Shown: piece after piece, positions 7,945-17,373 of the stretch
How the letters are laid out: every line of letters starts with the position of its first letter
Position numbering within the stretch: position 1 is the stretch's first letter
Assembly (NCBI RefSeq): GCF_965230735.1
Contig: NZ_OZ246016.1
Coordinates: forward strand, 1,178,001-1,242,000
DNA from: Motiliproteus sp965230735
GTDB lineage: Bacteria > Pseudomonadota > Gammaproteobacteria > Pseudomonadales > Balneatricaceae
Direction: 5' to 3'
DNA length: 64,000 nucleotides
The notes under the pieces: generated by a model
Seen by the model: the letters and a program-made list of their open reading frames with translations, nothing else
Told to the model about the DNA's origin: nothing
The model's database searches: none
Made by a program: the position numbers and the translations under genes

Positions 7945-8532
7945 TTAGGGTTTCAAACTGTGTAGCCGGGTCATCGCCTTGGTCAGGCCGTCGCGTAGCA
8001 GTATCGGCAGGCAGGCCAGGGCTTCGTCGATGGCGGCTTGGGTCAGGTTGCGTTCGCTGCTCGGCGCACGTCCCAGCACAAAGCTGTGTACCAGCTTGGC
8101 ATTGCCGGGGTGGCCGATGCCGATCCGCAGGCGTAGAAAGGCGTTGCTGCCGCCGAACTTCTGGATGATATCCCGCAGACCATTGTGGCCGCCGTGGCCG
8201 CCGCCTTTTTTCAGCTTGGCCAATCCCGGGGGGATATCCAGTTCATCGTGGACCACCAGTACCGACTCGACCGGAATCTTGTAATAGCTGGCGAGTGCCT
8301 GCACGGCCTGGCCGCTCAGGTTCATAAAGGTGGTGGGGACGAGGAGATGAAGTTCGTGACCGTCGAGGCGGGCTTTGCTGTAGCGCCCGTGAAAACGTTT
8401 CTCGGGGCTCAGCGGGCTGTGCAGCTGGTCGGCCAGCTGCTCAACCAACTCGGCCCCTGCATTATGGCGGGTCTGATCGTACTTGGTACCGGGGTTACCC
8501 AGTCCGACAATCAATTTGACCTGCTCGGTCAT
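7945..8532 (-). CDS. pth: Peptidyl-tRNA hydrolase
   Basis: A 195-residue cytoplasmic esterase that frees tRNA from peptidyl-tRNA dropped off the ribosome. GLGNPG opens the protein, the catalytic His is in TRHNAGAE (about residue 23), FMNLSGQAV follows and the conserved Asp is in VHDELDIPPG. The GGGHGGHNGLRD stretch forms the base of the active site. It sits between rplY and ychF in the conserved order, 37 bp after rplY. Confidence 0.96.
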   Translation of the reverse strand: MTEQVKLIVGLGNPGTKYDQTRHNAGAELVEQLADQLHSPLSPEKRFHGRYSKARLDGHELHLLVPTTFMNLSGQAVQALASYYKIPVESVLVVHDELDIPPGLAKLKKGGGHGGHNGLRDIIQKFGGSNAFLRLRIGIGHPGNAKLVHSFVLGRAPSSERNLTQAAIDEALACLPILLRDGLTKAMTRLHSLKP

Positions 8533-8569
8533 AATACAGAGGCCGTGTCGTCAGCGCGTGAAGCGAGGC

Positions 8570-9154
8570 TTACTTGCCGCGCTTACGAGCGATGGTAGCA
8601 ACCGGCTGGTTGTAGTCCGCACCCAGTTTCAGGGCAGGGATTTCAACGCCTTCCGGCAGCTGAACGTCGGACAGGTGAACGATCTGGCCAACTTCAACGT
8701 TCTGCATGTCAACGCTCAGGAACTCAGGCAGAGTTTCCGGAGTACAGGCGATTTCAACCTGGTTAACGATGTGAGATGCCTTACCACCCAGCTTGATCGC
8801 GGCGCACTTGTCTTCGTTGATGAAGTGCAGCGGAACGGTGATGGTGAAGGTTTCGCCGTTAACGGCGCGCTGGAAGTCAGCGTGCAGTACCAGCTGCTTG
8901 GCCGGGTGACGCTGCAGGTCCTTCAGGATAACTTTCTGCTCGGCACCGTCGACGCTCAGGGTCAGCAGGCTGGAGAAGAAGGACTCGGACTCGGCGGCTT
9001 TGATGATCGCCTTGTGCTCCAGGGTGATGGACTGCGGCTCTTCCTTGCCGCCGTAGATAACGGCAGGAATCAGGCCAGCTTCACGACGCAGGCGGCGGCT
9101 CGCACCTTTCCCCAGGTCGTTACGGGCTTGGGCGTTCAGAGTAAATTCAGACAT
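8570..9154 (-). CDS. rplY: 50S ribosomal protein L25 / general stress protein Ctc
   Basis: A 194-residue two-domain form of bL25, longer than the roughly 94-residue E. coli protein. The N-terminal L25 domain (about 1-95) binds 5S rRNA and starts with LNAQARNDLGKGASRRLRR. The C-terminal TL5/Ctc beta domain covers about 96-190, and the basic tail is ARKRGK. It follows prs and precedes pth. The start ATG at 9154 has an AAGGAAG ribosome binding site. Confidence 0.95.
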   Translation of the reverse strand: MSEFTLNAQARNDLGKGASRRLRREAGLIPAVIYGGKEEPQSITLEHKAIIKAAESESFFSSLLTLSVDGAEQKVILKDLQRHPAKQLVLHADFQRAVNGETFTITVPLHFINEDKCAAIKLGGKASHIVNQVEIACTPETLPEFLSVDMQNVEVGQIVHLSDVQLPEGVEIPALKLGADYNQPVATIARKRGK

Positions 9155-9265
9155 GTTGTCTTCCTTTCAGTTAAGGCTGTGAGCTCTTGCGACCAGAGGT
9201 TCACAGCGTGGCTTATCGCCTGTGCCGGTTAGTCGGACAGGCGTGGTGTTCAGCGGGCTGTTTGC

Positions 9266-10210
9266 TTACTGCAGGAACATCGCGCTGATGGATTCTTCAT
9301 TGCAGACCCGACGGATCGATTCGGCCAGCAGGTCTGACAGGGTCAGCTGGCGGATACGATCGCAGGCCTTGGCATCCTCGCTTAGCGGGATGGTGTCGGT
9401 CACAACCAGCTCGTCGAGGCTGGAGTTGTTGACGTTCTTGATGGCGTTGCCGGACAGAACCGGGTGGGTGGCGTAGGCCACAACCTTGGCGGCGCCATGT
9501 TCTTTCAGGGCATCGGCAGCCTTGCACAGGGTGCCGGCGGTGTCACACATGTCGTCGACCAGAACACAGGTACGGCCGGTGACATCACCGATGATGTGCA
9601 TAACCTGGGATTCGTTGGCCTTCTCGCGACGCTTGTCGATGATCGCCAGATCGGTGTCGAGTTGCTTGGCCACGGCGCGGGCGCGAACTACACCGCCGAC
9701 GTCCGGTGAAACCACGATCGGGTTGTCGTAGTTCTGGGCTTCGATGGCGCTCAGCAGTACCGGGGAACCGTAGACGTTATCCACCGGGATATCGAAGAAG
9801 CCCTGGATCTGGTCGGCGTGCAGGTCGACGGTCAAAACGCGGTCGATACCGACGTTGGCCATCATGCTGGCGATAACCTTGGCGCTGATCGGTACTCGGG
9901 CTGAACGGGGGCGACGATCCTGGCGGGCATAACCGAAGTAAGGAACCACCGCGGTAACCCGGGTTGCCGAGGCGCGGCGCAGGGCGTCGGCCATCAGGAT
10001 CAGTTCCATCAGATTGTCGTTGGTCGGCGCGTTGGTGGACTGGATGATGAAGACATCCTTGCCGCGAACGTTTTCGTTCAGTTCCACAGCGATTTCACCA
10101 TCACTGAACTGTCCGACAGTGACATTTCCCAGTGAAATACATAGCTTCTTGACAACCTTGTCAGCCAGCTCCGGATTGGCGTTTCCGGTAAAGACCATGA
10201 GTTTTGACAC
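9266..10210 (-). CDS. prs: Ribose-phosphate pyrophosphokinase
   Basis: A 314-residue cytoplasmic enzyme that makes PRPP from ribose 5-phosphate and ATP for nucleotide, histidine and tryptophan synthesis. Typical motifs are VFTGNANPELA at the N-terminus, VDLHADQIQGFF, and the PRPP-binding DDMCDTAGT. Two in-frame GTG codons compete. The one at 10210 is preferred because AAAGG lies 8 bases upstream, whereas it overlaps the GTG at 10219, and the resulting MSKLMVFTGN start matches pseudomonad enzymes. tRNA-Gln lies just upstream and probably shares its promoter. Confidence 0.95.
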   Translation of the reverse strand: MSKLMVFTGNANPELADKVVKKLCISLGNVTVGQFSDGEIAVELNENVRGKDVFIIQSTNAPTNDNLMELILMADALRRASATRVTAVVPYFGYARQDRRPRSARVPISAKVIASMMANVGIDRVLTVDLHADQIQGFFDIPVDNVYGSPVLLSAIEAQNYDNPIVVSPDVGGVVRARAVAKQLDTDLAIIDKRREKANESQVMHIIGDVTGRTCVLVDDMCDTAGTLCKAADALKEHGAAKVVAYATHPVLSGNAIKNVNNSSLDELVVTDTIPLSEDAKACDRIRQLTLSDLLAESIRRVCNEESISAMFLQ

Positions 10211-10265
10211 GATGGACACCTTTGGGCAGAAGATGGGGGCTGTGGGAGTACCGTATTAAATAAGA

Positions 10266-10340
10266 TGGCTGGGGTAGCAGGATTCGAACCTGCGCATGAC
10301 GGGATCAAAACCCGTTGCCTTACCGCTTGGCGATACCCCA
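10266..10340 (-). tRNA. tRNA-Gln (anticodon TTG), second copy
   Basis: Identical over 75 nt to the copy at 6435-6509, including the encoded CCA and the adjoining GATGGC flank. It precedes prs by 56 bp, as in pseudomonads, and has its own promoter upstream. Confidence 0.97.
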
Positions 10341-10390
10341 ACTGTTCGGTCTGGACAAAATTTGGCCAGGGCCGTTTTTAAAGACGGCGT

Positions 10391-10419
10391 ATTCTCCTAG
10401 ATGGATCAGGTTGTGTCAA
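10391..10419 (-). promoter_or_regulatory. Promoter for tRNA-Gln and probably prs
   Basis: On the minus strand TTGACA (10419-10414) is followed after 17 bp by GAGAAT (10396-10391). The start would lie between lolB and tRNA-Gln. Confidence 0.7.
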
Positions 10420-10485
10420 TTGGAAAGCGGTGGTTTTTTGAGCGTGACAGCGGCGCTGGCGAACCGCTGCCCAGGTGGCTAATGA

Positions 10486-11157
10486 TCAGCTGTTTTCGGC
10501 GTTCAGGGTCGGTTCCAGCTGCCACTGTTTGAACACCATCAGCAGACGCAGATCGTTGCCCCGACGGAGTTCGATCTTACGGGGTAGTAGAAGCCCGGTC
10601 TGGTCGAATGGATCCGAGGTCGACGGGTTCGTTTGCTGCTGATGTTGGTAGCCCAGATAGCGGATATCCCAACCGCCCTGGAGTAGCCGTTCGAGCCGGT
10701 TGCGGTCATCCAGTACTTTTATATGGGTTTGCTCCGGCGCCGGTAAGCCGCGGATCCAGTAGGGCATCTGACTGACCGGCACGCTCCAGCCCAGGCGTTG
10801 CTGCAGCAACTGTTCGGGTGAGTCGGCGTGATAACGACCCTCGCCGCTGACCTCCAGGGTGATCCCCAGCCGTTCGGAGCCCTCAATGTTGACGGCACCC
10901 TGCCCCAGCGGGCCTGCCATAAAGATGCGGTAGTGGTCCAGGTTCTGGGACCAGTTAAGGCTGGCGGAATCGCGCCGGTCGCCGTTGCGGATGCTGACCT
11001 TGCCCAGCACGGTCCAGCGGCTTAGCGGCATCAGTTGTTGGCTGCGTTCCTGCCAGCTCAATAACGGACCGGGTTCGATGGCGGGCGGTTGCGGTTGGAC
11101 ACCGCAACCAGCCAGCAGCGCTATCAGTGCCAGTGCGGTCAGACGGATGGCATTCAT
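10486..11157 (-). CDS. lolB: Outer-membrane lipoprotein receptor LolB
   Basis: A 223-residue lipoprotein that accepts lipoproteins from LolA and inserts them in the outer membrane. The signal peptide ends in the lipobox LLAGC, so Cys18 is the likely lipidated residue. The body shows LolB features such as LSRWTVLGKVSIRNG and GPLGQGAVNIEG. Its start codon overlaps the stop of the upstream TPR lipoprotein gene (ATGA), indicating translational coupling. ispE normally follows lolB in related genomes but is not here. Confidence 0.92.
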   Translation of the reverse strand: MNAIRLTALALIALLAGCGVQPQPPAIEPGPLLSWQERSQQLMPLSRWTVLGKVSIRNGDRRDSASLNWSQNLDHYRIFMAGPLGQGAVNIEGSERLGITLEVSGEGRYHADSPEQLLQQRLGWSVPVSQMPYWIRGLPAPEQTHIKVLDDRNRLERLLQGGWDIRYLGYQHQQQTNPSTSDPFDQTGLLLPRKIELRRGNDLRLLMVFKQWQLEPTLNAENS

Positions 11158-12905
11158 TGCTGCTCGGCCCGGCGCATGGCGTCAAGAATCAGTTCGCTGT
11201 CCGGATCCCGCTGCAGGGCCTCGTTCCAGATCTGGCGGGCTTGCTCCGGCTGGCCCAGCTTCCAGTAAACCTGGCCCAGGTGGCTGGCGATCTCCGGGTC
11301 GGGAAAACTTTGGTAGGCGCGCAGCAGATACTCCAGTGCCAACTGGTAGTCACCAAGGTTGTAGTGGGCCCATCCCATGCTGTCCAGAATGGCCGGATCG
11401 TCGGGCTTGAGCTTCAGTGCCTGACGGATTAGCTGCAGCGCTTCATCATGGCGGTCGGTTCGATCGGTAAGGCTGTAGCCCAGGGCGTTAAGCGCCGTGG
11501 CGTTGTCAGGCTCCAGCTCCAGCAAGCGACGCAGGTCGATCTCCATCTGTACCAGATCATCGGTCTGCTCGCTGAGCATGGCGCGGTTGTATAGCAGCTG
11601 GGTGTCATCGGGGTGTTGCTCCAGGCCGCGACCGTAGGTTTCCAAGGCGCGGCTTTGCAGGTCGCGTTCGGTCAGCCATTGGGCTTCGAGGGCAAACAGC
11701 GTGGCGCTACGATCCGGCGACAGGGTGCGGGCGTTGTCCAACAGCTTGATCAGGGTGGGGGCGTCGTCGGGACTGTCGAGCATCTTGGCGGCTTCGGCCA
11801 TGCCGGCAACCAGGTAGTTGGATTTGCCGATCTTGCTGAAGTGATCCAGGGCCAGGGCTTTGTCGCCCTGCTCATGGGCGATGCGTCCCAGATAATAGTG
11901 CAGCGTCGAATTGGGTCCCACCGCTCGGTGTAGGGCGGTGAAGTACGCCTTGCTGGAATCGATCAGGTCATACTCGAGCATCAGGGCGCCGAGATAGAAC
12001 TTGAGGTTGTGATCGTTGGGGTGGTTTTCGAGCAGCAGGTTGCCCTGCTGGATCGCCGTTTCGGTCTGTCCTTTTTGCAGTAGCAGGCGGGTGTAGAGGG
12101 TGCGGATCTGCTTATGATCGCGCTTGTTCAGCTCTTCGCGCAGATGTCCCAGCGCGGTATCCAGGTGACCGCTGCGGGCTTGCAGATCCGCTTCGAGCAG
12201 GATCGCGCGATCAAACTCCGGATCCAGGCTCAAGGCCTGCTGGGCCAGCGCCAGGGCTTGGTTCTCATCGCCGCCGTCACCGCCGTGAGGGTTATGGCGT
12301 AGCAGGCTGGCTTTGGCGTAGAGCAGATGAGGGTGGTCGGGCTGCTGCTGCAGCAATTGATCGATCAGCGCCAGGTAGGCACCGCGTTCATCGGATCCCA
12401 TCCGCTGGCTGCGCTCGGCCAGGGCGTCGACGGTGGCCAGCGAGTTGCTGCTCAGTGCGCTGGCCAGTAACGGTTTGGCCTGCTCCAGCTGACCCCGTCG
12501 AATCAGTTCGGTGGCGGCCAGTCCGGCGGGGCGAGGGTTGTCCGGCTCGAGTTTGTGCCACAGTTGCGCCGCTTGAAGCAGGCTGTTGGAGTCGCGGTAA
12601 TGCTGGGCCAGCAGGGTGGCGCGACGGGCGATATTGATGTCCTGGGTCCGCTCCGCTTCGCGCAGGTAGTTATGCAGGGTGACCTGGGGCAGACCACGGT
12701 TGGCGGCCAGCTCGGCCACCAGCAAGGCATAGAGGGTCGCACCTTTAAAGCTGCCGCTGGGTTGGGGGTCGATCCGGCTCGGCGCTTGCTGCTCAGCCTT
12801 GGCTTGAACCACGGGTTGGCTGGGCTGCAGGCTGCAGGCACTGAGCAGGGCCAGGGCGAGGCTTAATCCGAGAGGGCGGAAATAGGGTTTTAACACGGCG
12901 TTCAT
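11154..12905 (-). CDS. TPR-repeat lipoprotein upstream of lolB
   Basis: A 583-residue protein with a lipoprotein signal peptide (lipobox LLSAC, Cys about residue 24) followed by many degenerate tetratricopeptide repeats up to the C-terminus, clearest around NALGYSLTDRTDRHDEAL and ILDSMGWAHYNLGDYQLAL. A TPR protein occupies the same place between hemA and lolB in Pseudomonas. Its role there is not well defined; cell-envelope scaffolding is plausible. The frame is uninterrupted, and the gene is divergent from hemA and overlaps lolB by 4 bp. Confidence 0.88.
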   Translation of the reverse strand: MNAVLKPYFRPLGLSLALALLSACSLQPSQPVVQAKAEQQAPSRIDPQPSGSFKGATLYALLVAELAANRGLPQVTLHNYLREAERTQDINIARRATLLAQHYRDSNSLLQAAQLWHKLEPDNPRPAGLAATELIRRGQLEQAKPLLASALSSNSLATVDALAERSQRMGSDERGAYLALIDQLLQQQPDHPHLLYAKASLLRHNPHGGDGGDENQALALAQQALSLDPEFDRAILLEADLQARSGHLDTALGHLREELNKRDHKQIRTLYTRLLLQKGQTETAIQQGNLLLENHPNDHNLKFYLGALMLEYDLIDSSKAYFTALHRAVGPNSTLHYYLGRIAHEQGDKALALDHFSKIGKSNYLVAGMAEAAKMLDSPDDAPTLIKLLDNARTLSPDRSATLFALEAQWLTERDLQSRALETYGRGLEQHPDDTQLLYNRAMLSEQTDDLVQMEIDLRRLLELEPDNATALNALGYSLTDRTDRHDEALQLIRQALKLKPDDPAILDSMGWAHYNLGDYQLALEYLLRAYQSFPDPEIASHLGQVYWKLGQPEQARQIWNEALQRDPDSELILDAMRRAEQQ

Positions 12906-13294
12906 AGGGGCTGCGGCTGCCTTTGCTGATTCTCACGAGCATCATGCTCGCACTAACTATAAGGGCGTTCGGGTTAGGTTGTCAGGTTTTGAGCATTCCT
13001 GACTTTTATCAATGTGCTAACTGCACTATACACTCAGAATAGACGGCCTATTGACTCAGGACTGTCGCTACTCGAATTTGAGATCGGTTAGGTTGCGAAC
13101 CTGTGGTCAGATCTTTATCCGTCTTTCTGCGGTTGTAGACAACGGATTGAGCGGTATTACTGCGGTGGATGTTAAATTACCGTGGCGAATATCAATTAGC
13201 GGTCAAATTGCGCGGAATGACTTAATCCCTAGATCATCAGCGTGTATTATTGTCCGCCCCTGTTTTATTGGGAGTTGGAGTTTAACTCGCTCAA
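12906..13294. other. Divergent intergenic region between TPR lipoprotein gene and hemA
   Basis: 389 bp with no credible gene. It must hold the promoters for the leftward TPR-lolB transcript and the rightward hemA-prfA-prmC transcript. It is AT-richer than its neighbours, but I cannot single out a convincing -35/-10 pair or operator. Confidence 0.6.
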
Positions 13295-14557
13295 ATGGCG
13301 TTACTTGCGTTAGGTATCAACCATAAAACCGCTTCGGTTTCAGTGCGTGAAAAGGTGGCTTTCGCTCCTGAGCAGATGGAGCAGGCCCTTTCCAGTGCCT
13401 GCGACCAGGCTGGTCTGAAGGAAGTTGCCATCCTGTCGACCTGCAACCGTACCGAGCTTTACTGTTCGGCGTCTCTTGAAGGCAGCCGGGCCTTGTTGGA
13501 GTGGATGGGTGGTTTTCACGGTCTCAGCTTCGAAGAGCTGGAATCCTGTAGCTATGCCTACTGGGATGAGGATGCCGCGCGCCATATGATGCGGGTTGCC
13601 AGCGGGCTGGATTCGTTGGTGCTGGGTGAGCCCCAGATCCTCGGGCAATTGAAGTCCAGCTACGCGGTGGCTAACTCGGCCAAGTCGTTGCATGCCGAGC
13701 TGGGTCGCCTGTTCCAACATACCTTCTCGATTGCCAAAAAGGTTCGCACCCAGACCGCGATCGGGGAAAACCCGGTTTCGGTGGCCTATGCCGCCGTGAG
13801 TCTGTCGCAGCACATCTTCACCGATCTGAGCAAGAGTAACGCACTGTTGATCGGCGCCGGTGAAACCATCGATCTGGTTGCACAGCACCTGAGCCGGGCC
13901 GGCATCAAGCAGATCGTGGTCGCCAACCGGACGCTCGAACGTGCCCAGGCGCTGGCCGAACAGTTCCAGGCCAAAGCGGTGCTGCTGTCGGATATTCCGG
14001 ATGAGCTGGTCAATGCGGATATCGTGATCTCCTCCACCGCCAGTCCGCTGCCGATATTGGGCAAGGGCGCGGTCGAGCGGGCGTTGAAGGCGCGCAAGCA
14101 CAAGCCGATGTTCATGGTTGATATCGCCGTGCCGCGTGATATCGAGCCCCAGGTCAGCGAACTGTCGGATGTCTACCTCTATACCGTCGATGACCTGCGT
14201 GAGGTGATCGAAGAGAACGTCAAATCCCGCGAAAACGCGGCCAAGGAGGCCGAAGCACTGGTGGAGCAGGGTGCCCGTGAATTTATGCACCAACTGCGTT
14301 CGCTGGGGGCTACCGATACCCTCCGGGCGTTGCGCACCAAAGCCGAGTCGGTTCGCGATCTGGAGCTGGAAAAAGCGCTCAAGCAGCTGGAAAACGGCAA
14401 GGATGCGGCTCAAGTGATGCAGCAGCTGGCCCGCGGCCTGACCAACAAATTGATTCACTCCCCCAGCGTACAGATGAAAAACGCCATGGCCCAAGGCCGG
14501 GTGGAGATGCTGGAACTGACCCACGAACTGTTCGAGCTGGCTGTCGATAACGACTAG
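13295..14557 (+). CDS. hemA: Glutamyl-tRNA reductase
   Basis: A 420-residue NADPH-dependent enzyme that reduces glutamyl-tRNA to glutamate-1-semialdehyde, the first committed step of C5-type haem synthesis. The catalytic Cys50 is in LSTCNRTELY. The substrate domain contains SGLDSLVLGEPQILGQ, the NADPH domain has LLIGAGETIDLVA (where many family members have GAGEM), and a C-terminal dimerisation helix follows. It heads the rightward hemA-prfA-prmC group and is divergent from the TPR/lolB genes. Confidence 0.97.
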   Translation: MALLALGINHKTASVSVREKVAFAPEQMEQALSSACDQAGLKEVAILSTCNRTELYCSASLEGSRALLEWMGGFHGLSFEELESCSYAYWDEDAARHMMRVASGLDSLVLGEPQILGQLKSSYAVANSAKSLHAELGRLFQHTFSIAKKVRTQTAIGENPVSVAYAAVSLSQHIFTDLSKSNALLIGAGETIDLVAQHLSRAGIKQIVVANRTLERAQALAEQFQAKAVLLSDIPDELVNADIVISSTASPLPILGKGAVERALKARKHKPMFMVDIAVPRDIEPQVSELSDVYLYTVDDLREVIEENVKSRENAAKEAEALVEQGAREFMHQLRSLGATDTLRALRTKAESVRDLELEKALKQLENGKDAAQVMQQLARGLTNKLIHSPSVQMKNAMAQGRVEMLELTHELFELAVDND

Positions 14558-14632
14558 ACGCCAGCCTGATACCTTTGAGCGGTAGCTGTATAGTAGGCTA
14601 CCGACTCCGTCCCACATTCCTCGAAGAACGCC

Positions 14633-15709
14633 ATGAAAGCCTCAATCCTGACCAAGCTCGATACCCTGAAAGATCGCTACGAAGAACTGGCCGCCCTGCT
14701 CGGTGATGCCGAAGTGATCAGCGATCAGAACCGTTTCCGTGACCTGTCCAAGGAGTACGCTGAGCTGGAGCCGGTGGTGCAGAGCTTCAGTGACTACCAG
14801 CAGGTACAGCAGGATCTTGCCGAGGCGGAAGAGATGCTGGCCGATCCGGAGATGAAGGAGATGGCCGAAGAGGAGATCGCCGACGGCCAGCAGCGTCTGA
14901 CTGAGCTGGAAGACGAGCTGCAGCGGCTACTGCTGCCGAAAGACCCCAACGACGGCTACAACACCTTCCTCGAGATCCGTGCCGGTACCGGTGGCGACGA
15001 GGCGGCGATCTTTGCCGGCGATCTGTTCCGGATGTACTCCAAGTACGCCGAACAGCAGGGTTGGCGGATAGAGGTGATCAGCGAAAATGCCGGTGAGCAC
15101 GGCGGCTACAAAGAGATCATCACCCGGGTGGTGGGCAAAGATGTTTATTCACGACTGAAGTTCGAGTCCGGCGCCCACCGGGTACAGCGGGTCCCGGAAA
15201 CCGAATCCCAGGGCAGGATTCATACCTCGGCCTGTACTGTCGCGATCATGCCGGAGGCCGAGACCACCGAAGAGGTGGAGATCAACAAGGCCGATCTGCG
15301 GGTCGATACCTTCCGCGCCTCCGGCGCCGGTGGTCAGCACGTCAACAAGACCGATTCGGCGATCCGGATTACCCACATTCCGACCGGCATCGTGGTCGAG
15401 TGCCAGGAAGAGCGTTCGCAGCATAAGAACCGCGCCAAGGCGATGTCGCTGCTCAGTGCCCGGATTCTGGCAGGCATTCAGGAGCAGCAGGCCGCGGCCC
15501 AGGCCGATACCCGCAAGAGCCTGGTCGGTAGCGGCGATCGCTCCGAGCGGATCCGTACCTACAACTACCCGCAGGGTCGGGTTACCGATCACCGAATCAA
15601 CCTGACCCTCTACAAGCTGGCCGAGGTGATGGAAGGTGATGTGAACGCGGTCATCAATCCGCTGATCCAGGAGCACCAGGCCGAGCTGTTGGCGGCCATG
15701 GGCGATTGA
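14633..15709 (+). CDS. prfA: Peptide chain release factor 1
   Basis: A 358-residue class I release factor that recognises UAA and UAG. The GGQ tripeptide is in ASGAGGQHVNKTDSA (about residue 235), and the codon-recognition region shows RVPETESQGRIHTS. It lies between hemA and prmC, whose product methylates the GGQ glutamine, so enzyme and substrate are encoded side by side. The start ATG at 14633 gives the expected length. Confidence 0.97.
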   Translation: MKASILTKLDTLKDRYEELAALLGDAEVISDQNRFRDLSKEYAELEPVVQSFSDYQQVQQDLAEAEEMLADPEMKEMAEEEIADGQQRLTELEDELQRLLLPKDPNDGYNTFLEIRAGTGGDEAAIFAGDLFRMYSKYAEQQGWRIEVISENAGEHGGYKEIITRVVGKDVYSRLKFESGAHRVQRVPETESQGRIHTSACTVAIMPEAETTEEVEINKADLRVDTFRASGAGGQHVNKTDSAIRITHIPTGIVVECQEERSQHKNRAKAMSLLSARILAGIQEQQAAAQADTRKSLVGSGDRSERIRTYNYPQGRVTDHRINLTLYKLAEVMEGDVNAVINPLIQEHQAELLAAMGD

Positions 15710-15724
15710 CCCCGGGCCATCAAG

Positions 15725-16621
15725 GTGTCTTCTTCACTGACCCTGGCTGAGCAACTGGCGCGTGCGGTTGAGCTGAAAGCCGTTTCCGACAGCCCGGAAC
15801 TCGATCTGCAGTTGTTGCTCTGCTCTGTGCTGGATAAGCCGCGCAGCTATCTCTATACCTGGCCGAAACGATCGCTCCGTCCCGAACAGCAGCAACAATT
15901 TGAACAGCTGCTGCAACGCCGCCTCGACGGCGAGCCCATCGCCCATATTTTGGGGCAGCAGGATTTCTGGACTCTGACGCTGGAGGTGAACAGCTCAACC
16001 CTGATCCCCCGACCCGAGACCGAACAGCTGGTCGAGCTGGCTTTGAAAGTGGGTGAGCAGCTCGGCGAGCAATGCGAAACCGCTACTTTACGGGTTGCGG
16101 ACCTGGGGACCGGCACCGGTGCGATTGCGTTGGCGCTGGCCTCCGAGCAGCCTGGCTGGCAGATCAGTGCGGTCGAGTTCAGTCCTGACGCCGCAGCATT
16201 GGCCGAACGCAACCGACAGCGCTTGAGGCTGATGAATGTCGAGGTGCTCCGGGGCAGCTGGTGTGAACCGCTGTCCGGCCGTTTCGATCTGATCATCAGT
16301 AACCCACCCTATATCGATGCCACCGATCCGCATCTGAGCCAGGGGGATGTCCGCTTTGAACCGAGCAGTGCCCTGGTGGCGGCGCAGCAGGGATTGGCCG
16401 ATATTCAGACCATCACCGAGCAGGCGCTCGATCACCTCAATCCTGGTGGCTGGTTGATGTTCGAGCACGGTTTCGAGCAGGGTGAGCCGGTGCGTGAGCT
16501 GTTGCGTCGGGCCGGTTATCAGCAGGTAGAGACCCATCGTGACCTGGCCGGGCATGAGCGGGCCACCGTCGGGCAGCTTCCACTGACGGGAGAGTCGAAT
16601 ACAGGAGATGCACAACCATGA
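15725..16621 (+). CDS. prmC: Release-factor glutamine methyltransferase PrmC
   Basis: A 298-residue SAM-dependent methyltransferase that modifies the GGQ glutamine of release factors. The N-terminal helical domain is followed by the SAM-binding VADLGTGTGAIALALA and the catalytic NPPY in IISNPPYID. The preceding LIPRPETEQLVELAL block is characteristic. It starts at a GTG 15 bp after prfA, and its stop overlaps the start of the next gene (ATGA). The C-terminal tail beyond about residue 285 is weakly conserved. Confidence 0.95.
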   Translation: MSSSLTLAEQLARAVELKAVSDSPELDLQLLLCSVLDKPRSYLYTWPKRSLRPEQQQQFEQLLQRRLDGEPIAHILGQQDFWTLTLEVNSSTLIPRPETEQLVELALKVGEQLGEQCETATLRVADLGTGTGAIALALASEQPGWQISAVEFSPDAAALAERNRQRLRLMNVEVLRGSWCEPLSGRFDLIISNPPYIDATDPHLSQGDVRFEPSSALVAAQQGLADIQTITEQALDHLNPGGWLMFEHGFEQGEPVRELLRRAGYQQVETHRDLAGHERATVGQLPLTGESNTGDAQP

Positions 16622-17373
16622 TGAACGATGCGCAGCTGTTGCGTTACAGCCGGCAGATTATGTTGCCGGAGGTCGATGTCGACGGTCAGGAAAAACTGCT
16701 GGCGGCGCGGGTATTAGTGATCGGGCTCGGAGGCCTCGGATCGCCGGTCGCGCTCTACTTGGCGGCGGCGGGTGTCGGTGAGTTGGTGCTTAGCGACTTC
16801 GATGAGGTGGATCTGAGTAATCTGCAGCGGCAGATTGCCCATGGTCAGGACGATATCGGCCGACCCAAGGTCGAATCGGCCCGTGATCAGCTGCTGCAGA
16901 TCAACCCGGATGTTCGGGTGACGACGCTGAACCAGCGCCTTGAAGGGCAGCAGCTGCTGGACCAGGTGGCTGCCGCCGATGTGGTGGTCGATTGTTGCGA
17001 TAACTTCGTCACCCGTTTTGCGATCAATGAAGCCTGTGTCCGGCAGCGGACACCGCTGGTGTCCGGCGCGGCGATCCGGTTGGAGGGGCAGGTCAATGTG
17101 TTCGATAGCCGGGACCCGAACAGCCCCTGCTATCGCTGTCTGTTTCCGGATGGCGGTGACGATGCCGCGCTGACCTGTGCCGACAGTGGCGTGATTGCGC
17201 CGTTGGTCGGTATGATCGGTACCACCCAGGCGCTGGAAACCCTGAAAGTGATCACCGGCTTCGGGCGTTCGCTGGTCGGGCGTTTGTTGCTGCTTGATGC
17301 CAAATATTTGGAGTGGCGTAGTTTAAACTTGGGTAAGGATCCGGACTGCCCGGTGTGCGGTAAGCCGGATTGA
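16618..17373 (+). CDS. moeB: MoeB/ThiF/HesA-family E1-like adenylyltransferase
   Basis: A 251-residue ATP-dependent enzyme that adenylates the C-terminal glycine of a small sulfur-carrier protein (MoaD or ThiS type). The nucleotide-binding GLGGLGSPVALYLAAAGVG is near the N-terminus, with DFDEVDLSNLQRQ after it. Zinc-binding Cys pairs are CYRC and CPVC. The prfA-prmC-moeB order, as in Pseudomonas, favours molybdopterin synthase activation, although ThiF activity cannot be excluded. Two consecutive ATG codons (16618, 16621) are available. murI does not follow here. Confidence 0.88.
   Translation: MMNDAQLLRYSRQIMLPEVDVDGQEKLLAARVLVIGLGGLGSPVALYLAAAGVGELVLSDFDEVDLSNLQRQIAHGQDDIGRPKVESARDQLLQINPDVRVTTLNQRLEGQQLLDQVAAADVVVDCCDNFVTRFAINEACVRQRTPLVSGAAIRLEGQVNVFDSRDPNSPCYRCLFPDGGDDAALTCADSGVIAPLVGMIGTTQALETLKVITGFGRSLVGRLLLLDAKYLEWRSLNLGKDPDCPVCGKPD

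Noticed and set aside
13051..13294. A short rightward frame upstream of hemA as a possible leader gene
   Set aside because: It runs out of frame into hemA, has no ribosome binding site, and its composition is that of non-coding AT-rich DNA.
13340..14617. A 425-residue open frame opposite hemA
   Set aside because: It is the antisense shadow of hemA; there is no ribosome binding site and no recognisable domain.
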